Part shown: positions 44,730-53,464 of the stretch, one piece after another
How positions within the stretch are numbered: position 1 is the stretch's first letter
Layout of the letters: the number at the start of each line of letters is the position of its first letter
Assembly: GCF_023715505.1 (NCBI RefSeq)
Contig: NZ_JAMBOH010000002.1
Location: forward strand, 124,001-188,000
Length of the DNA: 64,000 nt
Direction of reading: 5' to 3'
Source of the DNA: Neobacillus cucumis
Lineage (GTDB): Bacteria; Bacillota; Bacilli; Bacillales_B; DSM-18226
Position numbers and translations under genes: made by a program
The notes under the pieces: model-generated
Database searches by the model: none
The model's input: only the letters and a program-made list of their open reading frames with translations
What the model was told of the DNA's origin: nothing

Positions 44730-44756
44730 TTGATTATTTTAAATAAACCTGGATGA
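44730..44756 (+). other. Possible 8-codon leader ORF before the Gfo/Idh operon
   Basis: A near-perfect ribosome site (TTTTGGAGGTGA) is followed after three to four bases by TTG and eight codons (MIILNKPG) to TGA, about 110 bases ahead of the first structural gene. It may be a leader peptide or a remnant. The rest of 44457-44865 holds an imperfect GCGGT/ACCGG inverted repeat near 44687-44701 and no other gene. Confidence 0.3.
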
Positions 44757-44865
44757 TGACAGATTGATAACTGCAGCTTATAAGCACAGTAATATACCAT
44801 TTTGAAAAGTCTACCAAACTTCAAAGGAGCTTTTAATAGAATTTCTATAAATGGAGGAAATGAAG

Positions 44866-45888
44866 ATGAAATTAAAAGTAGGGATAGTCGGTGTCGGTAA
44901 TATCGGCAGCATTCATGCATCTGTTTATAAAGAAAATCCAAACACTGAAATTATAGCAGTCTGCGATATTGTGAAAGCTAAAGCAGATCAAGCTGCGGAA
45001 AAGTTTGGCGGGCAGGCTTTCTACAGTGTCAACGAAATGCTAGAAAGTGGAATTCAACTTGATCTTGTAAGCGTATGCACAAAAGGAGAAGAAAATGGCG
45101 GTGAACATTTTACCCCAACAATTCAATTGTTGGAAGCAGGCATACCTGTGCTTGGTGAAAAGCCAATTTCAAATGATATAAAAGAAGGAATCCAAATGGT
45201 TGAACTTGCGAAGAGAAACCGTATTCCTTATGCCATTAACCTTAATCATCGATTTACACCAGCTGCTGAAAGAGCCAAAGAATGGATTGAAAATGACCGG
45301 CTTGGCAAAGTTCATATGATTAATATGAGAATGTGGATTAACAATCCTGTTGAAAGCTCACCATGGTTCCATTTGCGTGCATTGCACCCGCATTCTTTCG
45401 ATGTTATCCGATATTTCTGCGGTGATGTCAAAAGAGTAGCTGCGTTTATGATGAAAGGAGAAGGCCGCTCCATTTGGTCCAATACGCAAATTCTCCTTGA
45501 ATTTGAAAATGGCGCCATTGGTAATTTAGTAGGAAGTTATGATGCCGGAGCTAGCTATGGTCTAGAACTTTGTGAGGTAGTCGGTTCAAGAGGCCGGTTT
45601 GTCTTGGAGGACGCCTGTGAACAACTATCTTTTTATCCTCGTCATAGTATTGAGACAGAAAATTACAGCTATCTAGGTGGAATGCGTAATTTTAACGAAA
45701 CGTTTAAAAGTCGGATCAACTCTTTCGTCGACCAGCTCCTTTCTGGTGTTACCTATGATCAAGTAAATGGATCAGGTGAAGATGCCCTTAAAGCACAGTT
45801 GATTATCGAAGCTGCTATTGAATCTTGGAATACTGGAACCATTGTCGAAGTGAAAAATTTGGAGCCAATAACAGGAGGGCTAAAATGA
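44866..45888 (+). CDS. Gfo/Idh/MocA family sugar dehydrogenase, first copy
   Basis: A 340-residue NAD(P)-dependent oxidoreductase: Rossmann loop VGIVGVGNIGS, GEKPIS with the catalytic lysine, and a C-terminal substrate domain with NLNHRF and RALHPHSFDVIRYF. Members oxidise or reduce sugars, inositols or sugar acids. ATG 44866 is behind GGAGG; the ATG at 44851 overlaps that site. It opens the operon with a sugar isomerase-like protein and sulfatase-fold hydrolases. It is paralogous to the gene at 48206, which shares the RALHPHS block. Confidence 0.88.
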   Translation: MKLKVGIVGVGNIGSIHASVYKENPNTEIIAVCDIVKAKADQAAEKFGGQAFYSVNEMLESGIQLDLVSVCTKGEENGGEHFTPTIQLLEAGIPVLGEKPISNDIKEGIQMVELAKRNRIPYAINLNHRFTPAAERAKEWIENDRLGKVHMINMRMWINNPVESSPWFHLRALHPHSFDVIRYFCGDVKRVAAFMMKGEGRSIWSNTQILLEFENGAIGNLVGSYDAGASYGLELCEVVGSRGRFVLEDACEQLSFYPRHSIETENYSYLGGMRNFNETFKSRINSFVDQLLSGVTYDQVNGSGEDALKAQLIIEAAIESWNTGTIVEVKNLEPITGGLK

Positions 45889-46709
45889 TTAAACTAGGTG
45901 TAAATTCAGTATTATTTAAGGATTTTGATTTTGCGACCGCGGCAAAGCACATAGCGTTAGCAGGTTATGATGGAGTGGAAATTGCGGCTATTAAAGGTAT
46001 GTGTGAACATCTTGAGCTTGACCGATGGAAAGAACAAGCTGTTGAAATACGTTCCATAGCCGACCAATATGGCCTTGAGTTATTGTCAATGGAAGTTGCC
46101 TCGCTTGATGAAGACCGTCTAACAAAGGCATTTGAGGCTGGAGCAGAGATCGGAATTCCAATTATTAATGTAGGTCCTGGAGGGAAGGCAGGAGTTGAAG
46201 AGGACCTTCTACAATCAATCGAAAAACTTAATCTCATGTCTATGAAGGCAGAAACGTATGGCTTAACACTTTGCGTGAAAGCACATGTTGGAAATGCCAT
46301 TTACAATACGCCAACTACATTGCGAGCAATGAATGAAATTTCTTCACAGGCCTTTGGAATCGATATGGATCCTAGCCATATTTATCGGGGCAATGAAAAT
46401 CCTGAGGAGGAGCTTCCTAAAATATTAAATCATGTGAGACATATTCACATTCGAGATTGTCGAGGACGTGCAAAAGGGCCAGGAGAGATTCAAAATCAGG
46501 CTTGCGGCCGCGGGGACATTGATTTATACGGTTATTGCCAAGCGTTGGTTGATGGGAATTACTCTGGTCCAGTTTGTTTGGAAGTAATTGGAGCAAATCA
46601 ACACTCATTAGCAGAGGTGTCTATAATAGCAGCAGAAAGCTATGGCTATTTAAATGCTTGCCTAAAAACCCTAGGTGCCAGGTCAAAAAATCTTGTAAAG
46701 AAAGGATAG
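45885..46709 (+). CDS. Sugar phosphate isomerase/epimerase (xylose-isomerase-like TIM barrel)
   Basis: A 274-residue AP endonuclease 2/xylose-isomerase-like barrel with likely metal residues in LCVKAHVGN, GIDMDPSHIYRG, HIHIRDCRG and CLEVIG. The start ATG overlaps the stop of the Gfo/Idh gene (ATGA), and AGGAGGG lies just upstream, so translation is coupled. Such a pair commonly oxidises a sugar and then isomerises or epimerises the keto product. Confidence 0.85.
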   Translation: MIKLGVNSVLFKDFDFATAAKHIALAGYDGVEIAAIKGMCEHLELDRWKEQAVEIRSIADQYGLELLSMEVASLDEDRLTKAFEAGAEIGIPIINVGPGGKAGVEEDLLQSIEKLNLMSMKAETYGLTLCVKAHVGNAIYNTPTTLRAMNEISSQAFGIDMDPSHIYRGNENPEEELPKILNHVRHIHIRDCRGRAKGPGEIQNQACGRGDIDLYGYCQALVDGNYSGPVCLEVIGANQHSLAEVSIIAAESYGYLNACLKTLGARSKNLVKKG

Positions 46710-46720
46710 GTAAGCAAAGC

Positions 46721-48145
46721 ATGAAAAAAGCAAATGTGATACTTTTTGGCATTGACAGTTTAAGAAGGGATCGAATGAGCTCTTATGGATATCATCGCTT
46801 AACAACTCCTCATATTGATCAAATAGCCAAAAGTGGAGTGTTATTTGAAAATCATTTTAGTCCAAGCATTCCCACCACCCCAGGTTATGCTTCGATGTTG
46901 ACAGGCATGGATTGCTTTGGGACAGATGTTGTTGCGTTAAGGCATAATGGACCCCTGGGAGATCATGTGAAAACACTTGCTGAAATTCTTGGGGAGAGCG
47001 GGTACAACACCACTTGTGTGGGATTTACAGGGAATCCATCGGCACGAGGATTTCAAAAGTATCTTGACTATGAAGCTTGGCAGCCTGATGAAACTAATAG
47101 ATGCCCTAAGGCGGGAAATTTAAATGATGTGACAATTCCTGAATTGAAAAGACTTGCAGAAGAGGATCAGCCATTTTTCTTATTTTTAAGACATATGGAT
47201 CCCCATTCTCCTTATTTACCGCCAAAACCATATGAAAAAATGTTCTATGGTGGTAATGAGAAGGACCCTGACAATGACTCCTTGAATGAAATGTATAATT
47301 TTAAGCCATTTGCTGATTTTTTAAGCTCATGGATCCCGGAAGGCTGTACAGATTCTGAATATGTAGATGCCCAATATGATGGAGCATTAGCCTATATGGA
47401 TGCATGTATTCAAAATATTCTGGCGACTGTTGAATCATTGGGTATCGAGGAAGAAACCTTAATTATTATGACTTCGGACCATGGTGAAACGCTAAACGAG
47501 CATCAATGCTGGTACGATCACCACAGCCTATATGAACACAATTTAATTGTACCTTTAATATTAAAATATCCAGGGAAATTACCTGAAGGAAAGCGTTTTT
47601 TAAATATATCACTAATTAAGGATATCACTCCGACAATTCTTGCCTTGCTTGGTATCGATTCTTCCATTCCGTTTGATGGGCAAAATCTTCTTCCATTGAT
47701 CAATGGAAGGAAGGAAGAAATGGAGCATGTGTCTGAATTTTACATTACTGAGTGTACATGGATGCGAAAACATGGCTGGCGGACACCAGAGTGGAAACTT
47801 ATAAGAGCACTTGAACCTGATTTTCATTTTAAACCTGAAATTGAACTATATAATTTGATTAAGGATCCAAATGAACTTGAAAATGTGGCTGAAAAAGAAC
47901 CACAGATGGTTAATCTTCTTTTGGGAAGAATGGATGCCTACATTGCGAAACGAGAAAGGGAAACAGGCCGTACGAATCCAATGTATACAAATTTGAGCTG
48001 GCACGGACTTGAACGGGGACCATTTAAAACGTCTGAAGAAGCCTACGAATCCTTGTACATTGGTTCCCTTAACACTGCACAGAAACTCCAGGAAAAACAG
48101 AAAGAAGAACCAATCGTTCAGATAGAAGAAAGTATACGCAAGTAA
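46721..48145 (+). CDS. Sulfatase-fold hydrolase with Thr at the formylglycine position
   Basis: A 474-residue cytoplasmic member of the alkaline phosphatase superfamily. Metal residue Asp12 (FGIDSLRRDR) and TSDHGETLNEH are in place. The signature that should read C/S-X-P-X-R is T52-T-P-G-Y56 followed by ASMLTG, so it cannot form formylglycine. It may therefore be a phosphodiesterase or phosphonate-type hydrolase with a Thr nucleophile, or have changed activity. There is no signal peptide. It is similar to the third hydrolase (LFLRHMDPHSPYLPPK versus LFLHYWDAHTPYLPPK). ATG 46721 is behind AAAGGATAGG; a longer frame to 46574 overlaps the previous gene. Confidence 0.85.
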   Translation: MKKANVILFGIDSLRRDRMSSYGYHRLTTPHIDQIAKSGVLFENHFSPSIPTTPGYASMLTGMDCFGTDVVALRHNGPLGDHVKTLAEILGESGYNTTCVGFTGNPSARGFQKYLDYEAWQPDETNRCPKAGNLNDVTIPELKRLAEEDQPFFLFLRHMDPHSPYLPPKPYEKMFYGGNEKDPDNDSLNEMYNFKPFADFLSSWIPEGCTDSEYVDAQYDGALAYMDACIQNILATVESLGIEEETLIIMTSDHGETLNEHQCWYDHHSLYEHNLIVPLILKYPGKLPEGKRFLNISLIKDITPTILALLGIDSSIPFDGQNLLPLINGRKEEMEHVSEFYITECTWMRKHGWRTPEWKLIRALEPDFHFKPEIELYNLIKDPNELENVAEKEPQMVNLLLGRMDAYIAKRERETGRTNPMYTNLSWHGLERGPFKTSEEAYESLYIGSLNTAQKLQEKQKEEPIVQIEESIRK

Positions 48146-48148
48146 AAA

Positions 48149-48181
48149 AAATGCTTCGAGGGGATTTCCCTCGAAGCATTT
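48149..48181 (+). terminator. Hairpin between the first sulfatase-fold gene and second Gfo/Idh gene
   Basis: AAATGCTTCGAGGG pairs perfectly with CCCTCGAAGCATTT around GATTT. The following T run is short (TTTAT), so it may be a partial terminator that grades expression within the operon. Confidence 0.6.
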
Positions 48182-48205
48182 ATAACTTGAAAAGGGTGAT
48201 AAAAC

Positions 48206-49225
48206 ATGCTTAAAGCAGCGGTTGTTGGAGTTAATAATATTGGTAAGAATCATTGCCGTGCCTATCAACAAAATAAGGACGTCCAATTAGTGGCTGTCTG
48301 TGATTTAAATAGAGACTTAGCAGTTACAGTGGGACAAGAATTTGGTGTTAAAGCATTTACGGATATAAAAACGATGTTCGAAAAAGAGGAAATTGATGTG
48401 GTTAGTATTGCCACAGGTGGTCAGGAAAAGGGGTCACACCATTACGAACCGGCGATGATTGCAATGGAAGCGGGGAAGGATGTATTAGTAGAAAAACCTC
48501 TTTCTAATAAAATTGAGGAAGCGGGGGAATTAGTTGAATATGCGCGTAAAAAAGGGGTACGTTTGGCTTGCAACCTTAACCATCGTTTTGTGCCGGTCGC
48601 TTATCGAGCAAAAGAGTTAATCAATGATGGCAGTCTTGGGACTTTGCTTTTCGTTAATATGAAATTAACGATTGGCAATCCGATTGAATCAAGCCCTTGG
48701 ATTCATATGAGAGCGCTTCACCCGCATTCTATTGATGTCATGCGTTACTTTGCCGGTAACATTAAACGAGTTCAGTCGTTTATGACAAAGGCACCTGATC
48801 GGACTGTATGGTCAACAGCTTCTATTAATCTTGAATTTGAATCTGGTGCTGTCGGGCACTTAACCGGTAGTTATGACATGGATAACATTCACCCTATCGA
48901 ATCTTGTGAAGTAGCGGGTAACAAAGGACGATTTATTATTGATAATGTCTTTGAAAGTTTATCTTATTATCCGCATAGAAAAAATGAAATAACAGTAGTT
49001 CGAAACTCGATATTGACTGGAATGAATGGTTTTAACGAGACCTTTAAAGAGCGGATTAACAAGTTTGTCAGTGAGATAAAAAATAATATCCATCCAAGTG
49101 AAATTATGGGTTCCGGTTTAGATGCTTTAGCTGCTCAGGAGGTCATCGAAGCGGCCATTCGTTCCCAAATGGAGAACGGTGCCGTCATCGATGTTCCCAA
49201 AATAAAGGAACAATTCATTTATTAA
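48206..49225 (+). CDS. Gfo/Idh/MocA family sugar dehydrogenase, second copy
   Basis: A 339-residue paralogue of the protein at 44866, with EKPLSNK, NLNHRFVP and RALHPHSIDVMRYF blocks. Its nucleotide loop is degenerate: AVVGVNNIGKNH has Asn in place of the middle Gly. AAAGGGTGATAAAAC precedes the ATG. Two such enzymes in one operon suggest consecutive oxidation and reduction, as in redox-neutral sugar epimerisation or nucleophile exchange; that is inference. Confidence 0.87.
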   Translation: MLKAAVVGVNNIGKNHCRAYQQNKDVQLVAVCDLNRDLAVTVGQEFGVKAFTDIKTMFEKEEIDVVSIATGGQEKGSHHYEPAMIAMEAGKDVLVEKPLSNKIEEAGELVEYARKKGVRLACNLNHRFVPVAYRAKELINDGSLGTLLFVNMKLTIGNPIESSPWIHMRALHPHSIDVMRYFAGNIKRVQSFMTKAPDRTVWSTASINLEFESGAVGHLTGSYDMDNIHPIESCEVAGNKGRFIIDNVFESLSYYPHRKNEITVVRNSILTGMNGFNETFKERINKFVSEIKNNIHPSEIMGSGLDALAAQEVIEAAIRSQMENGAVIDVPKIKEQFIY

Positions 49226-49234
49226 AAGGTGATG

Positions 49235-50629
49235 AATATGGAACAACGGCCCAATATCTTGATGATAACCGTGGATCAGCAGCGTTATGATTGTATTGGC
49301 TTCAGTAAGGCTTATCCGGTTAAGACCCCTAATCTCGACCAGTTTGCCTCAGAAGGTATCTGGTTTTCAAATGCCTATGCGCACTTGCCTGCCTGTGGAC
49401 CTGCAAGGCAGTCATTTATGAATGGCAGACGTCCGGAAGCAATTGGATGCCTATGGAATTTTAATAATGGGTTAAAAATTCCCGCGTTGGAGCCATCGGA
49501 ATATGCCTGGTCTAGGGAATTGATTAAACTAAATTATCAAACTGCTTATATAGGAAAATGGGGAGTACACCCTGTTAACGCTCCAACCCAGTATGGATAT
49601 GAGCATTATGTTGATGAGAGAGAATATGAACTATTTCAGAAAGAGCGCTACCCTAATGTTCGATTTGTGAACACTTATTTCGGCGAATCTAACCCTATCC
49701 CTGTTGAAGATTCAAAGACCCATTGGACAGCGAAAAAAGCAACGGATATGATTGAAAAATTATCAAAGTCAGGAAAACCGTGGCATATTCGTGTGAATTT
49801 TTCAGAGCCGCATTTACCCTGTCGGCCATCAAAGCCGTTTTCGGAAATGTACTCTTTAGATGATATTCCGATGTGGAACAATTTTTATGATTCATTCGAG
49901 AACAAACCATATATTCAAAAACAACAATTATATAGTTGGGGAGTTGAAAATTATACTTGGGATAATTGGGCTCCCATTGTTGCAAGATACTATGGGATTA
50001 TTAGTCAATTAGATGACGCTATTGGAAAAATACTGTCGACCTTAGATCAATTAGCTGCTTCAGAAAATACCATTGTCATTTATACAAGTGATCATGGGGA
50101 TTTATGCGGGGCGCATCGAATGATGGACAAACATTATGTGCTATATGAAGAAGTAATTAAAGTCCCACTTATTATCAAGTGGAAAAAAGGAATACCAAAA
50201 AATCGTATTTGCGATGAGTTTGTCTACAATTTCCTGGATTTACCTCCAACCATCCTTGAGTGGCTGAAAGTGGATATCCCTAATTTTTTTCAAGGAAGGT
50301 CACTTGTTAAATTATTACATGGGAAGCGAGTTAAGGATTGGCGAAACCATTTGGTTTCAACCTATAACGGACAGCAATTTGGTCTATACACACAAAGAAT
50401 GATCCGAAATCACCATTGGAAGTATATTTGGAATACAACCGATATTGATGAGTTATATGACCTAAAAGAAGATCCCTCGGAACTTAACAATCGAATCTAT
50501 GATCAATCAAATTCTAATATAGTAAAACAATTGAGAGAAACACTTTACTGGCAGTTACACCATGACCAAGACGGATTAGTCGACAATCAATGGATGAAAT
50601 TACAACTTTTAGGCGGTCGTAAACTGTAG
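49235..50629 (+). CDS. Cys-type sulfatase, cytoplasmic
   Basis: A 464-residue arylsulfatase-type enzyme with the full formylglycine signature C53-G-P-A-R57 (ACGPARQSFMNGR), metal residues in MITVDQQR (Asp13) and TSDHGDLCGAH. A Cys-type site must be matured by a formylglycine-generating enzyme or an anaerobic sulfatase-maturing enzyme; neither gene is in the window. It has no signal peptide, so sulfate esters would be cut inside the cell. ATG 49235 is used; ATG 49229 sits too close to AAAAGGTG. Confidence 0.9.
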   Translation, partial: NMEQRPNILMITVDQQRYDCIGFSKAYPVKTPNLDQFASEGIWFSNAYAHLPACGPARQSFMNGRRPEAIGCLWNFNNGLKIPALEPSEYAWSRELIKLNYQTAYIGKWGVHPVNAPTQYGYEHYVDEREYELFQKERYPNVRFVNTYFGESNPIPVEDSKTHWTAKKATDMIEKLSKSGKPWHIRVNFSEPHLPCRPSKPFSEMYSLDDIPMWNNFYDSFENKPYIQKQQLYSWGVENYTWDNWAPIVARYYGIISQLDDAIGKILSTLDQLAASENTIVIYTSDHGDLCGAHRMMDKHYVLYEEVIKVPLIIKWKKGIPKNRICDEFVYNFLDLPPTILEWLKVDIPNFFQGRSLVKLLHGKRVKDWRNHLVSTYNGQQFGLYTQRMIRNHHWKYIWNTTDIDELYDLKEDPSELNNRIYDQSNSNIVKQLRETLYWQLHHDQDGLVDNQWMKLQLLGGRKL

Positions 50630-50773
50630 AATTTTTTAAATACCTATAGTAACTTTGTCAAATTTATTATCTAATATATAATATTTTCAGAATATTCGAC
50701 TGATTTTGAGTGAGAAAAATATTAGAATGGTATTGTTGTTAGAAAATGATTGATTAGGAGGGAAAATGTCTGA

Positions 50774-51694
50774 ATGAAATTACGATGCAGTGAATTTATG
50801 GAGGTTAAAGAATTCCCTTTTTGTATAAGAAGATACATCCATGACCATTTTAATACTCCACCGGTTCATTCACATGAATTTATTGAACTAATCTATGTTG
50901 TTCAAGGTGAGGCCGAGCATATTTTTGAAGGACAATCATATAAAATTTATTCAAATGATGTATTTATAATTAATCCTGGTGAAGTTCATACTTTTAGTGT
51001 TGAGGAAGGAAAAACAATTGAAATCATTAATTGCTTATTTTTACCTAACCTAATTCAGGGGTCATGGTTAAAAGAATTGGGTGTATCGCAATCTATGGAC
51101 TATTTTTATATTCATCCATTTTTAAATAAAAATGAGAGGTTTCATCATGGCCTAAATTTAAAAGGGAATTACTCCATCCGGTTTCTTGCACAGCTTGAAA
51201 AAATGATTCAAGAATTTGAAAAAGGCAGTAGTATATCTTCCGTCTTAATCCGTTTACAGTTAGTAGAGCTTTTAATACTATTGTCCCAAATTTATAACGA
51301 AAAAAGGACGATCCCCGGCATTGCTTACAATGTAGACCATGAAAGAAAGATCCTTATTCAGCGGATTTGCGGTTATCTAGAAAGACACTATGATCAGAAA
51401 ATTTCTATTCCTGACCTTTGCCAGTTATTTAATATTAGTGCTCGACATCTTAACCGCTTATTTAAGCAAGAGACGAATGAAACGGTAGTTGAGATGATTC
51501 AAAGGATTAGGATCGAAAAAGCGAAGTATTTACTTCTAGCTTCAGATGAAAAAGTGATTAATATTGCGATGCGTGTCGGATATGATGACCCTGCCTTTTT
51601 TAGTAAGTTATTTCGCCGGGTTGTTGGGTGTTCGCCTGGAAAATATAAAGCTCAATCGGCAGATGAATCTTTTCAGCGGCGAGTTGTATTATAG
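50774..51694 (+). CDS. AraC-family activator with cupin sensor domain, first copy
   Basis: A 306-residue regulator: an N-terminal cupin (PPVHSHEFIELIYVVQGEAE, about 25-110) binds a sugar-like effector, and a C-terminal double HTH (about 200-300; SIPDLCQLFNISARHLNRLFK, INIAMRVGYDDPAFFSKLFRR) binds DNA. AGGAGGG is 13 bases from the ATG, but a three-codon ORF (MSE, 50766-50777) with ideal spacing ends in TGA overlapping this ATG, which suggests reinitiation. It lies between the two groups of hydrolase genes and probably activates them through direct repeats upstream of the next gene. Confidence 0.88.
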   Translation: MKLRCSEFMEVKEFPFCIRRYIHDHFNTPPVHSHEFIELIYVVQGEAEHIFEGQSYKIYSNDVFIINPGEVHTFSVEEGKTIEIINCLFLPNLIQGSWLKELGVSQSMDYFYIHPFLNKNERFHHGLNLKGNYSIRFLAQLEKMIQEFEKGSSISSVLIRLQLVELLILLSQIYNEKRTIPGIAYNVDHERKILIQRICGYLERHYDQKISIPDLCQLFNISARHLNRLFKQETNETVVEMIQRIRIEKAKYLLLASDEKVINIAMRVGYDDPAFFSKLFRRVVGCSPGKYKAQSADESFQRRVVL

Positions 51695-51750
51695 TGTATC
51701 GGAACAAAGCCATTGCTAGAGACAACTGTTTTTTACTTACAACAATATAG

Positions 51751-51786
51751 ATGTCCTAATAGACCAGTAAAATGTCCAAATAGACT
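51751..51786 (+). promoter_or_regulatory. Tandem AraC-type operator over the -35 region
   Basis: The 15-bp sequence ATGTCCTAATAGACC (51751-51765) recurs as ATGTCCAAATAGACT (51772-51786), a 21-bp period equal to two helical turns. The second copy covers the -35 position of a promoter whose -10 is a perfect TATAAT at 51798-51803. This is the classic class II activator layout. Confidence 0.7.
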
Positions 51787-51870
51787 ATGATTTTTACTAT
51801 AATAAACAGTAAAATGAGGGAAAGTAGACCATTTTAACTAGAGGAATTCCTTTATAAGGAGAGGTGAAAA

Positions 51871-53295
51871 TTGAAAATCATATTTATTTCCTTAGATACA
51901 CTTCGTGCAAATAGGCTAGGCTGTTATGGCTACCATCTTCCTACTAGCCCCTATATGGATGAAATTGCGAGAGATGGGGTATTATTTGAAAACGCTTACG
52001 CGTCCGATATTCCTACTGAGGTTGCCCACACTAGTATTTTCACTGGTAAGGTTGGTTTAACGACCGGGGTCGTTTCCCATGGTTCTCCTTCCTCCTTCCT
52101 ACCAAAAGATTATGAATGGCTGCCCAATATGCTCAGAAAAGCTGGCTTTACAACTGGTGCAGTGGACAACTTATATCATTTAAAAGAATGGTTTGCAAGA
52201 GGGTATCAATATTATATCAACACAATCGGAAAAACTAGGTGGATCGATGGACATACCGTTAATCGTTTAGCAAAACCATGGATTAAAGAGCATAAAGATG
52301 AGAACTTTTTCTTATTCCTCCATTATTGGGATGCACACACACCATATTTACCACCAAAGAAATACATCCCACCCTTCTATGATTCATCAAAAGATCCTTA
52401 CGACCCAACGAGTAGGAGTATGGAGCGAGCTTATAATCATCTCGCTTATCCTTTCTTTAAATTTCATCATTTTGATTTACTTGGGAACGTTACAGATACC
52501 AAATATGTAGATGCATTATATGATGCAGAGATTCGATACCTAGATGATATCCTCAAAGATTTAGATCACTATTTGTTTGAACTAGGTATTAAGGATGATA
52601 CGATGTTAATCCTGTTTGGAGATCATGGTGAAAGCTTAACAGAGCATGATATCTATTGGGATCATTGCGGTTTGTATGAATCAACTGTTCATGTCCCTCT
52701 CATTATAAGGTGGCCCGGGCAAATTCATAACGGGGTGCGGGTAAAAGGTTTAGTTCAACATGCTGATTTAATGCCGACCATATTAGAAGCAATAGGGACA
52801 GATTTGCCCAATGACCTAGACGGCAAAAGCTTATGGGGATTAATAAATGGAACAGAGGAGCACCTTCACTCGGAAATCTACCTAAGTGAATGTGCTTGGC
52901 AGGCAAGTAGAGGAGTTCGTACAAATAAATATAAATTTATAAAAACATACGACTCAGGTCTATTTACCCGCCCGCCATACGAGCTCTATGATTTGTATAA
53001 GGATCCAAATGAGGAGATCAACTTAGCCGACAAGCTGCCTGAAATAACAGAGAAATATGAAATAATGTTAAATAACTGGATAAAATCCAAATTAAATAAT
53101 CGTGCTGATCCTATGGAGGTTGTTCTAAGAGAAGAAGGCCTGCCATTCAAAAGACGGATTATTAAAATTTTATCTGAGTATGGATTAACCTGGGAAGAGT
53201 GGTTAGCCAATCCAAGACGCGAACGAATTGACTTTCCTGTTACTCATGGTAGTAATAAATTTGAGATACAGGGGGGGAACTTCAAGGTTAATTAA
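51871..53295 (+). CDS. Second sulfatase-fold hydrolase with Thr at the formylglycine position
   Basis: A 474-residue alkaline-phosphatase-superfamily hydrolase with Asp9 in ISLDTLRANR and GDHGESLTEHD, but its signature is T49-E-V-A-H53 followed by TSIFTG, lacking Cys/Ser, Pro and Arg of the sulfatase motif. It groups with the hydrolase at 46721 and is cytoplasmic. The start is TTG behind AAGGAGAGGTGAAAA. It is transcribed from its own AraC-type promoter ahead of the second sugar importer. Confidence 0.85.
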   Translation: MKIIFISLDTLRANRLGCYGYHLPTSPYMDEIARDGVLFENAYASDIPTEVAHTSIFTGKVGLTTGVVSHGSPSSFLPKDYEWLPNMLRKAGFTTGAVDNLYHLKEWFARGYQYYINTIGKTRWIDGHTVNRLAKPWIKEHKDENFFLFLHYWDAHTPYLPPKKYIPPFYDSSKDPYDPTSRSMERAYNHLAYPFFKFHHFDLLGNVTDTKYVDALYDAEIRYLDDILKDLDHYLFELGIKDDTMLILFGDHGESLTEHDIYWDHCGLYESTVHVPLIIRWPGQIHNGVRVKGLVQHADLMPTILEAIGTDLPNDLDGKSLWGLINGTEEHLHSEIYLSECAWQASRGVRTNKYKFIKTYDSGLFTRPPYELYDLYKDPNEEINLADKLPEITEKYEIMLNNWIKSKLNNRADPMEVVLREEGLPFKRRIIKILSEYGLTWEEWLANPRRERIDFPVTHGSNKFEIQGGNFKVN

Positions 53296-53362
53296 CAGAA
53301 ATTTCTGATTAAATTAGGATTCAGTTCAAACCTTTTAGAACCTTTCATGATCCTCAAAACAA

Positions 53363-53377
53363 AAGTCTATTTTACAT
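53363..53377 (-). promoter_or_regulatory. Single copy of the AraC-type operator before the second importer
   Basis: The minus strand reads ATGTAAAATAGACTT, 12 of 15 identical to the repeat at 51772. It lies about 90 bases upstream of the second binding-protein gene in the opposite orientation, with no tandem partner seen. Confidence 0.4.
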
Positions 53378-53464
53378 ACACCAAAGATCGGTTTAAGTAA
53401 GAAATCTATAAATTTGGTTTAGATAATTTTTTAAATAGATTAATAGGATGAAGGGGGAAAAGAA

